From assembly GCF_000718635.1 (NCBI RefSeq), contig NZ_JOBF01000020.1:62001-126000 (forward strand): a stretch of 64,000 nt of DNA, given 5' to 3'. Origin of the DNA: Streptomyces varsoviensis. GTDB lineage: Bacteria > Actinomycetota > Actinomycetes > Streptomycetales > Streptomycetaceae. Below, piece after piece: positions 58,099-64,000 of the stretch. Both the position numbers and the translations under genes were made by a program. The notes beneath the pieces were generated by a model. That model searched no databases and was not told the DNA's origin. It saw nothing but the letters and a program-made list of their open reading frames with translations. Each line of letters begins with the position of its first letter. Within the stretch, counting starts at the first letter, position 1.

Positions 58099-58338
58099 CT
58101 CCGGCATCCACGCCATCGCCGCCCGGAAGTGCTCCGAGTTGACGTGCTTCTCGCCCGCCTCGCTGTCCTTGAACGCCTCCAGGAGGACGAACTGGTTCGG
58201 GTCCTCCACGCTCTGCGACCACTCGAAGAACACGTTCCCCGGCTCCGCCCGGGTGGCGCGGGTGAACCCCTCGACGCGCGGCAGCCACTCCTCGGCGTAC
58301 TCGGGGCGGACGGTGAACTTGACGTTGATGAGGATCAT
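57889..58338 (-). pseudogene. Antibiotic-biosynthesis-monooxygenase-fold protein with C-terminus replaced by a mobile element
   Basis: The frame encodes 149 residues. Residues 1-80 are a good ABM/putative-quinol-monooxygenase domain (ILINVKFTVRPEYAEEWLP, FFEWSQSVEDPNQFVLLEAF, KHVNSEHFRAAM). From codon 81 (58098) the reading enters the MITE-like element, which supplies about 69 Arg/Pro/Ser-rich residues and the TGA in its far inverted repeat. Normal members are about 95-110 residues, so the final native strand or tail is missing. It could still fold and dimerise, or be a pseudogene. Native role unknown, perhaps a small oxygenase of the neighbouring catabolic genes. Confidence 0.75.
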
Positions 58339-58588
58339 GGCGCTGCTCCTTCGCTGCTCGGCGGGCCGGCCGCCGGGTCGAATGGGAAGCCCCCAGCGTG
58401 CCGGGTACGGTACCGGGCCCGGAAGCGCGGACCCCGCCGATTCCGGCCCTGCCGGAAAACCCGCCGCTTTCGGGCGCCGCCGGACGGCTCCGCCGGGCTC
58501 TGCCGCGGCAGTGACGGCAGCCGCGACGGGCTGCGGTCGGCGCCCGCCGATCGGGCGGTGCCACAGCCGGTCCCGGCCGGGCGCCCCC

Positions 58589-59611
58589 TCAGCTCAGCGC
58601 CGTCGCCCTCGCCCGCAAGTGGTCGTGGAGGCCGCCGTGCGGCTCCGCCGGCGGCAGCCACTCCTTGCGGAGCTTGGCCACGCACGTGTAGTTGCTGTCG
58701 CAGACGTTGGCGAGCGGGGATTCGACGGCTTGTGTCACGACCTGGTAGGCGTCCAGTTCGCTCAGGCCGTAGTCCCGCGCGAGCCACTGGATCAGATCGA
58801 GCTGGGAGATGCGGAAGGCGTCCTCCAGGGGGCGCGCGGAACCCGTCGAGATGATGTGGGTGTCCGACTCCAGGCGCGGCCAGGGGGTGGCGACGCCCTT
58901 GAGCAGCTCCACGATGACGACGCTGTGCATCGCCGTCTCGACCGCCACCCCGCACGTCTCCCCCTCGCCCTGGCGGGCGTGGCCGTCGCCCAGGCTGAAG
59001 AGGGCGCCTTCGACGTTGACGCCGAGGTAGCAGGTGACGCCCGCGCGCATCTCGGGCGTGTCCATGTTGCCGCCGTGGGCGTCCGGGACCAGGGCGGAGC
59101 GCACCTCCAGATTCGCGGGTGCGACGCCGACCGTGCCGTGCATGGGGTCCATGGGGAGGGTGAGCTCCAGCTCGCTGTCGCGGGCCGTGAAGCGGCACTG
59201 GCGGCGCTCGCGGTCCAACTGCCAGATCCAGACGGCCTCGGGGAGCGGCGGGTGCAGGGCGGCGGTGGCGTGGGTGGCCGTCAGGGCGCCGAAGAGCGGC
59301 ACGGTGGTGGAGGCGGCCCAGTCGCGGCGGGGCTCGATGGAGACGAAGTGCACGGCGAGGGTGTCGCCGGGCTCCGCGCCCTCCACGTAGAACGGCCCGG
59401 TCTGCGGGTTGACGAACGGGAACTCGCAGACCTCCGAGACCAGGTCTTTGTCCGTCCGTACCCGGCCGCCGAAGCAGTCCTCGGTGAAGACGTCGAGCAC
59501 GGTGCCGGGCGCGATGCGGGCCACCGGCGCGGCGCCGCCGAACGTCCAGGCGTAGTCCTGTTCGCCGGGCCGGACGGTCACGATTCGGGGGTCTGCGACG
59601 GGGTCGTTCAT
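58589..59611 (-). CDS. Acetamidase/formamidase (FmdA/AmdA) family protein
   Basis: 340 residues, full length. Typical segments are PGTVLDVFTEDCFGG, NPQTGPFYVEGAEPGDTLAVHF (about 68-89), GVAPANLEVRSALVPDAHGGNMD (about 160-182) and CYLGVNVEGALFSLGDGHARQGEGETCG, the metal-site region of the family. These enzymes hydrolyse formamide or short amides. It is on the same strand as, and 237 bp downstream of, the nicotinate-pathway genes, so it may process an amide released there. That link is inference. Confidence 0.93.
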   Translation of the reverse strand: MNDPVADPRIVTVRPGEQDYAWTFGGAAPVARIAPGTVLDVFTEDCFGGRVRTDKDLVSEVCEFPFVNPQTGPFYVEGAEPGDTLAVHFVSIEPRRDWAASTTVPLFGALTATHATAALHPPLPEAVWIWQLDRERRQCRFTARDSELELTLPMDPMHGTVGVAPANLEVRSALVPDAHGGNMDTPEMRAGVTCYLGVNVEGALFSLGDGHARQGEGETCGVAVETAMHSVVIVELLKGVATPWPRLESDTHIISTGSARPLEDAFRISQLDLIQWLARDYGLSELDAYQVVTQAVESPLANVCDSNYTCVAKLRKEWLPPAEPHGGLHDHLRARATALS

Positions 59612-59848
59612 ACGGGCTCCTGGTCACGGTGTGCGGGGCCGGCGGGAGGGACCGGGACGGACGGGAGCGTCGCAGGGGCATCGCATGGGTTACGCCTCCG
59701 CCTCACGCCGCTCCTGCCCCTTCTGTCGCTCTCGCCCCTCTTGTCTGTCTGTTCCCTCTGTCTTCCCCCGTTCATCTACGCACCAAGAGCGTATGGAGGC
59801 AGCACCGGTTGCGGAAGACGCCGTACTCCTCCCGGCCCATGCCCGGCA

Positions 59849-60619
59849 TCACGCGGCGGCCGGGGCCGGGTACGCGCCGCTCAGCAGGCGGCCCGCGTCG
59901 GGAACCACCGTCGGCAGGCCCAGCTCGGTGAGGACGCGGTGGACCGTGGCCGTCGCCGCGGAGAGGACCGGCAGCCCCGAGGCGTCCTCCACATACTGGA
60001 TGGCCGACAGCGAGGGCATCTGCACACATGCGGAGAGGACGATCGCGTCGGCCCCGGTCAGGTCCAGGCGCCGCCAGTGCTCGCGCAGCGCGTCCGGGTC
60101 GAGGCGGGCCACCGCGAGGTTGTCGGGGACCTCCAGGCTCAGCGCGTCCACGACCTCGGTCCCGGCGTCCTCCAGATAGCCGGTGACCATGGCGGTGAGG
60201 TCCTTCATGTACGGGGTGACGACGGCGACCCGACGCGCGCCGAGGGCCGCGATGCCGCTCAGCAGAGCCCCCGCGCTGGAGACGACCGGGGCCTCGGAGC
60301 CCTGCCCCCGCAGCGCAGCCGTGATCTCGGCCTCCGCCGCACAGTGGTGGCCGGGGCCCTGCGCCATGATCGCCACCAGGCAGGCGGAGGCGACGACGTC
60401 GGGACGGGCATCGGCGAGTTCGAGGGCGGCGCGTTCCGTCTGGGCGTTCATATCGCGTAGCTGCTCGGGGGTCACGCGCCGCATCCGGGTGCGGCTGCTG
60501 TGGAAGACGAAGTGGTCGTCCGGCCGTACGCTCTCGCGGGACCGCAGCATCCGCGGCAGCTCGGTCTCCATGGTGAGGTTGGAACTGGGCACGATCATGC
60601 CTATGTGATGGGTCGTCAT
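59849..60619 (-). CDS. nicE: Maleate cis-trans isomerase (NicE-like)
   Basis: 256 residues of the Asp/Glu racemase superfamily. The N-terminus IGMIVPSSNLTMETELP (6-22) is the maleate isomerase signature, and the two active-site cysteines are Cys80 (SACLVAIMA) and Cys198 (LSACVQMPS). It converts maleate to fumarate, the last step of the maleamate branch of nicotinate degradation. It lies 30 bp downstream of the deformylase gene in the same orientation. The arylmalonate decarboxylase group is similar but lacks this start motif. Confidence 0.9.
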   Translation of the reverse strand: MTTHHIGMIVPSSNLTMETELPRMLRSRESVRPDDHFVFHSSRTRMRRVTPEQLRDMNAQTERAALELADARPDVVASACLVAIMAQGPGHHCAAEAEITAALRGQGSEAPVVSSAGALLSGIAALGARRVAVVTPYMKDLTAMVTGYLEDAGTEVVDALSLEVPDNLAVARLDPDALREHWRRLDLTGADAIVLSACVQMPSLSAIQYVEDASGLPVLSAATATVHRVLTELGLPTVVPDAGRLLSGAYPAPAAA

Positions 60620-60649
60620 TCTTCTTTCCTGGCTCGCGCGGGAAGGGCG

Positions 60650-61531
60650 TCAGTCATCGGAGCTGCCGGGCGCGCTCCCGGCGCGGCCGGCGACGCGGGT
60701 GAGGGCTTCCCGCAGCAGGTTCAACGCGGCCGGCGGGTTGTCCCAGAAGACCATGTGCCCCGCGTCCGGCACCGGCGTCATACGCGCAGCGGGGTGACTG
60801 GCCGTCAACTCCTTTACACCTTCCGGCGTCACCACGGGGCTCTGCTCCCCGTACAGCAGCTCCACCGGGGACGGGACACGGGGCCACCAGTCGAAGAAGT
60901 CCTCCGACTCGAACCCCCGGTGGGTGTCCGCGATCGCCCGCTCCCCGCAGCTCGCCAGCCAACGGGCCCTCAACTCCTGTTCCCGGCGCGGCCACCGAGG
61001 CCATGAACGGGCCACTTCGTCGGCGTCCGTGCCCCGTAGGGCCTGTTCCAACTGGCCGAGGAAGGCGGCGAGCGAGGTGGGGTACGGATCGCGGCCGGGG
61101 CCGCTCAGCGGCGGATCGACGGCGACGACGCCGGCGACCGGCGCCACGCCGCGTACAGCGGTCACCGCGGCGATCCGCGCCCCCATCGAGTGGCCGAGGA
61201 GCAGCGGGCGGTCCAGGCCGAGCCCGACGATGACGGCTTCGGCGTCCCGCGCGTACGCCTGAAGGTCGTACGCGTCCCCGTCACCGCCGTCGGAGAGGCC
61301 GCGGCCCCGTACGTCGAGGACTACGGGCCGTACCTGGCCCGTCAGTCCGCGGGCGACGAAGTCCATCGTGATCGCGGGGCTGGTGATGCCGGGCAGGACG
61401 AGCAGCGGCACGCCGTCGCCGCCGTAGTCGAGTACGTGCAGGCGCAGCGCGCCGGAGCGGACCCAGCGGCTGGTGGCCGGGGCATCGGCGAGGTCGGCGA
61501 GTGCGGGTTGGCCGAGGGAGCGTGACGGCAA
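60650..61531 (-). CDS. nicD: N-formylmaleamate deformylase-like alpha/beta hydrolase (NicD-like)
   Basis: 293 residues. The sequence follows Pseudomonas NicD as I recall it: LLVLPGITSPAIT (43-55), VLDVRGRGLS (71-80), nucleophile Ser115 in LLGHSMGAR, VDPPLSGPGR..YP with Asp139, and His259 in AGHM. NicD uses an Asp in that VDPP position as its acid, so the triad would be Ser115-Asp139-His259. It removes formate from N-formylmaleamate. It lies between the maleamate amidase and maleate isomerase genes, which supports the call. Confidence 0.87.
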   Translation of the reverse strand: MPSRSLGQPALADLADAPATSRWVRSGALRLHVLDYGGDGVPLLVLPGITSPAITMDFVARGLTGQVRPVVLDVRGRGLSDGGDGDAYDLQAYARDAEAVIVGLGLDRPLLLGHSMGARIAAVTAVRGVAPVAGVVAVDPPLSGPGRDPYPTSLAAFLGQLEQALRGTDADEVARSWPRWPRREQELRARWLASCGERAIADTHRGFESEDFFDWWPRVPSPVELLYGEQSPVVTPEGVKELTASHPAARMTPVPDAGHMVFWDNPPAALNLLREALTRVAGRAGSAPGSSDD

Positions 61532-61590
61532 GACGGGCTTCCTCCTGATGATGGCGGGTCAATCGCTGAGCCGGCGGGGCGTCAGGGCGC

Positions 61591-62262
61591 TCACGTGGCA
61601 GGCGATTCGGAGAGTCGGCTGAGGTAGGCGAGCGCGTCGGACAGGCCGATGACGTCCCCGTACTTCGCGTCGATGTCGAACAGCGCGGCCTCGTGCGGGC
61701 CTTGGGCCCGGTCGCCCGCGCACTCGCGCGGCACCAGCACGGGGAAGCCGCTCTGCACGGCGTCGACGGCGCTCGCCCGCAGGCAGCCGCTGGTCGTGGC
61801 CCCGCACAGCAGGACCGTGTCGCGGCCGAGCGCGACGAGGTTCGCGGCCAGCGAGGTGCCGAAGAACGCGGAGGCGCCCTTCTTCACCACCAGGACGTCC
61901 TCGGGCGCGCGGGGCAGCCGCGGGTCGAGGGCGACCGCCTCGCTGCCCTCGGTCAGTACGCGCAGGCCAGGGGCCTTGTCGAGCCAGGTGACGGTGCGGC
62001 CCTCGGCCTCGGCCGGGGTGTAGGCGATCGCGGTGTAGAGGACCGGCGCGCCGGCCGCGCGGGCGGCCCGTACGAGCGTGGCGGTCGCCTCCACCACGTC
62101 GGTGAGGTCGGCGCCGCACGCGAAGCGGTCCTCGGTGAACCCGCGGGTGAGGTCCACGACGACGAGGGCGGGGCGGCTGCCGCGCCGTATGGGGGTCCCG
62201 AAGCCGGCGCGCGCGTACGTACGGTCGGTCTCCGGTCCGTACCGTCCGCTGCCGCCCGTCAT
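61591..62262 (-). CDS. nicF: Maleamate amidohydrolase-like cysteine hydrolase (NicF-like, isochorismatase family)
   Basis: 223 residues of the isochorismatase fold. Catalytic residues are Asp37 (VVVDLTRGF), Lys128 (KKGASAF) and Cys160 (GATTSGCLRASAVDA). The TRGFTE and SAFFGTSLAANL segments match maleamate amidases and N-carbamoylsarcosine amidohydrolases. Its neighbours NicD and NicE make maleamate hydrolysis (maleamate to maleate plus ammonia) the best fit. The start overlaps the stop of the CoxG-like gene (ATGA). Confidence 0.88.
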   Translation of the reverse strand: MTGGSGRYGPETDRTYARAGFGTPIRRGSRPALVVVDLTRGFTEDRFACGADLTDVVEATATLVRAARAAGAPVLYTAIAYTPAEAEGRTVTWLDKAPGLRVLTEGSEAVALDPRLPRAPEDVLVVKKGASAFFGTSLAANLVALGRDTVLLCGATTSGCLRASAVDAVQSGFPVLVPRECAGDRAQGPHEAALFDIDAKYGDVIGLSDALAYLSRLSESPAT

Positions 62263-63002
62263 CGCGGGCCCCCGGCGGCGCGGCAGCAGTGCTTCTCGCG
62301 GGTCAGGGCGCGGCCGAGGAGCCAGCCTTCGAAGAGGCCGAAGGCGAAGGCCGCGGCGGGCGGCCCGTACTTGGCCAGGGCGGGGCCGACGATCATCGAG
62401 AACCCGTTCAGCTCGCTCTGCCCGGCGAGGACCGGCTGCCGCTGCGGCGCGGAGGCCCCGGCGGCGGCAGCATCGGCGGCGGCGACGGCGGCAGTGGCGG
62501 CGGGCACGGCCCGCGGCGCACCGGCCGCCGCCGGGGCCTCCGTGCCGCCCGCCGCGCGGTCCTGGTCGAGCAGCGTGCCGAGGTTCTGGGCGAACTGTTC
62601 GAGGATCTTGCCCGAGACCGTGGCCACCGCGCCCTTGCCGAACTGGGCGATCTTGCCGCGGATGACCAGGTCCGTGGTCAGCTCCAGCCGTGCCCCCTCG
62701 GGGGCCTCGGTGACGGCGAGGGCGACGAGCGCCTCGGCGTCGCCGCTGCCGTGGGTGTCGGCCCCGCGGGCCTGGACGCGCAGCCGGCGCGCGGCGGGGT
62801 CGCTCTCCAGGAAGCGGACGGTGCCCGCGTACGCGGCGGTGATCGGGCCGACCTTCACCCGCACCCTGCCCTGCCAGGCGTCGCCGTCGCGGCCGTCAAG
62901 AGCGGCGCCCGGCATGCAGGAGGCGACCCGTGCGACGTCGTTGACGAGGGCGAACACCTCGTCGGGGGCCGCCTTCACCGGCACCGTGTGGTTCAGTTGC
63001 AT
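62259..63002 (-). CDS. CoxG-like SRPBCC protein of a molybdenum hydroxylase
   Basis: 247 residues. Residues 1-150 are the CoxG/SRPBCC domain (VKAAPDEVFALVNDVARVASCMPGAALDG; LVIRGKIAQFGKGAVATVSGKILEQFAQNL). An Ala-rich linker (about 155-200) leads to a hydrophobic segment (about 208-232) that could anchor it in the membrane. CoxG proteins help assemble or membrane-attach CO-dehydrogenase-type molybdenum enzymes. It lies between the hydroxylase subunit genes and the nic genes, overlapping NicF by 4 bp. Confidence 0.9.
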   Translation of the reverse strand: MQLNHTVPVKAAPDEVFALVNDVARVASCMPGAALDGRDGDAWQGRVRVKVGPITAAYAGTVRFLESDPAARRLRVQARGADTHGSGDAEALVALAVTEAPEGARLELTTDLVIRGKIAQFGKGAVATVSGKILEQFAQNLGTLLDQDRAAGGTEAPAAAGAPRAVPAATAAVAAADAAAAGASAPQRQPVLAGQSELNGFSMIVGPALAKYGPPAAAFAFGLFEGWLLGRALTREKHCCRAAGGPR

Positions 63003-63046
63003 GGATTCTCCTTCCGCCGCCCGACGGCGGCGCGGTGGCGCGGTGG

Positions 63047-63580
63047 TCAGTCGTCCTGTGCGGGGGCGAGAGCGGTGGGCGCCACCCGACGGCGGGCGGC
63101 GGCGCAGTCGTCGATGGCCTCGACGATGGTCTGGTAGCCGGTGCAGCGGCACAGGTTGGCGGCGACGACCTCGCGGATCTCCTCCTTGGTCGCGTCGGGC
63201 CGCTCGGCGAGGAACCCCTCCGCGAGCATCAGGAACCCGGGTGTGCAGAAGCCGCACTGCAGGGCGTGGTGCGCGCTGAACGCCTGTTGCAGGTCGCTCA
63301 GTTCGCGGCCGTCGGACAGCGACTCGACGGTGCGGACGCGCGCGCCCTCGGCCTGGGCGGCGAACATCAGGCACGACCGTACGGGCGCGTCGTCGAGCAG
63401 CACCGTGCACGCGCCGCAGATGCCGTGTTCGCAGCCGACGTGGGTGCCGGTGATCCCCAGGTCGTGGCGGAGCGCGTCGGCGAGGGTGCGGCGGGGCTCG
63501 GTGAGGATCTCGTACTGCTCGCCGTTCACGTGCAGGCCGATGAGCTGCTGGTGGTGCGGGTGGTGGGTGGTATCGCTCAT
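63047..63580 (-). CDS. 2Fe-2S subunit of a xanthine-dehydrogenase-family hydroxylase
   Basis: 177 residues. The plant-ferredoxin-type cluster is bound by Cys50, Cys55, Cys58 and Cys70. The second 2Fe-2S domain has Cys109, Cys112, Cys144 and Cys146 (CGFCTPG...CRCTG). It is the electron-transfer subunit of a three-part molybdenum hydroxylase. With the nic genes downstream, the substrate is plausibly nicotinate (hydroxylation at C6). The start overlaps the large-subunit stop (ATGA). The FAD subunit gene is not in the window. Confidence 0.94.
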   Translation of the reverse strand: MSDTTHHPHHQQLIGLHVNGEQYEILTEPRRTLADALRHDLGITGTHVGCEHGICGACTVLLDDAPVRSCLMFAAQAEGARVRTVESLSDGRELSDLQQAFSAHHALQCGFCTPGFLMLAEGFLAERPDATKEEIREVVAANLCRCTGYQTIVEAIDDCAAARRRVAPTALAPAQDD

Positions 63581-64000
63581 CGGGTGCGCTCCAGGCGGGT
63601 GTATTCCGGTCGAGGCGATGCCGTCGCGGTCCGCTCCAGGGCGCGGGCGACCGTCTCGGGGGTGACGGGGGTGGAGTCGAGTTCGACGCCGGTGGGCAGC
63701 AGGGCGTCGTTGACGGCGTTGAGCACGGCGGCGGGCGCCCCGATGGTGCCGCCCTCGCCCGCGCCCTTGGCCCCGGTCTCGGTGAAGGCGCAGGGCGTCT
63801 CCAGGTGCGCGACGGTGATGTTCGGGATCTCGTGGGCGGTGGGGACCTTGTAGTCCATGAAGCTGGTGGCGGAGGGTTCGCCCTGGTCGTCGTAGGTGAT
63901 CTGCTCGAAGAGGACGCCGGCGATGCCCTGGGCGATGCCGCCGCGCGCCTGGCCCTCGACGACCTTCGGGTTGATGGCCACGCCGCAGTCCTCGACGCAG
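63577..64000 (-). CDS. Molybdenum-binding large subunit of the hydroxylase, C-terminal part
   Basis: Only the last ~140 codons lie in the window; the gene continues past the right edge. The visible part has VEDCGVAINPKVVEGQARGGIAQGIAGVLFE and, near the C-terminus, KGAGEGGTIGAP, whose glutamate is the catalytic base of this family. Residues YKVPTAHEIPNI are typical as well. It is the catalytic subunit that hydroxylates an N-heterocycle or aldehyde with water. The stop overlaps the 2Fe-2S gene. Substrate inferred as nicotinate from the downstream genes. Confidence 0.93.
   Translation of the reverse strand, partial: CVEDCGVAINPKVVEGQARGGIAQGIAGVLFEQITYDDQGEPSATSFMDYKVPTAHEIPNITVAHLETPCAFTETGAKGAGEGGTIGAPAAVLNAVNDALLPTGVELDSTPVTPETVARALERTATASPRPEYTRLERTR

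Noticed and set aside
59612..59848. Pyrimidine-rich spacer between the acetamidase and nicE genes as a small RNA or gene
   Set aside because: No stable hairpin, start codon with ribosome site, or coding bias was seen; it is treated as a leader/promoter spacer.

Overview
The window is high-GC actinomycete chromosomal DNA, most likely Streptomyces or a close relative. Evidence: very strong G/C bias at third codon positions, GTG starts, rare TTA leucine codons, a DUF574 methyltransferase next to an XRE/DUF397 pair, Tat and lipoprotein signals, an AA10 chitin-active monooxygenase and a natural-product gene cluster. I saw no rRNA, tRNA, CRISPR array, origin or phage. Every call comes from reading the sequence; no database search was run.

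Layout. 1-6142: LysR regulators, a zinc-less MDR reductase, a dienelactone-hydrolase-like protein, an SDR and a GNAT acetyltransferase. 6150-13255: a complete minus-strand narGHJI respiratory nitrate reductase operon with 4-bp or 1-bp junctions and unusual low-complexity inserts in NarH and NarJ. 13724-16776: a MoxR-type AAA+ ATPase and a VWA protein, resembling the RavA/ViaA chaperone pair. 17192-22760: a sigma-like protein, DUF574 methyltransferase, XRE/DUF397 pair, PEP-mutase-like enzyme, GNAT and secreted AA10 monooxygenase. 23016-27673: three exported enzymes (amidase, serine protease, alpha/beta hydrolase). 27702-32647: methyltransferase, two VOC proteins, a putative lincosamide nucleotidyltransferase, an AraC regulator and an NmrA-like protein. 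32873-41220: a lipoprotein, a SUKH/SMI1 protein, an amidase divergent from a TetR gene with clear operators, and a membrane protein followed by a DesK/DesR-like two-component system with its own palindrome.

41330-53414 is the most novel part: eight plus-strand genes, mostly overlapping or tightly spaced. They encode an adenylate-forming ligase fused to an aldehyde-dehydrogenase-like reductase, a ThDP enzyme lacking the usual glutamate, a ketosynthase, a condensation-domain protein carrying what look like dead adenylation-tail and carrier remnants, a PLP alpha-oxoamine synthase, an acyl carrier protein, a ketoreductase-like SDR and an MFS exporter. The parts suggest a small amino-ketone or acyloin-type metabolite built on one free-standing carrier protein. 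Two TTA codons suggest bldA control. I do not recognise the product.

53548-57829 holds a lipoprotein, a Tat-exported polysaccharide deacetylase, an SDR, an AAC(3)-family acetyltransferase and an SRPBCC protein. A 211-bp MITE-like element (57888-58098) interrupts the end of an antibiotic-biosynthesis-monooxygenase-family gene. From 58589 to the right edge the minus strand carries an acetamidase/formamidase and what looks like the lower nicotinate (maleamate) pathway: maleate isomerase, N-formylmaleamate deformylase and maleamate amidase, with a CoxG-like protein and a molybdenum hydroxylase whose large subunit runs off the window.
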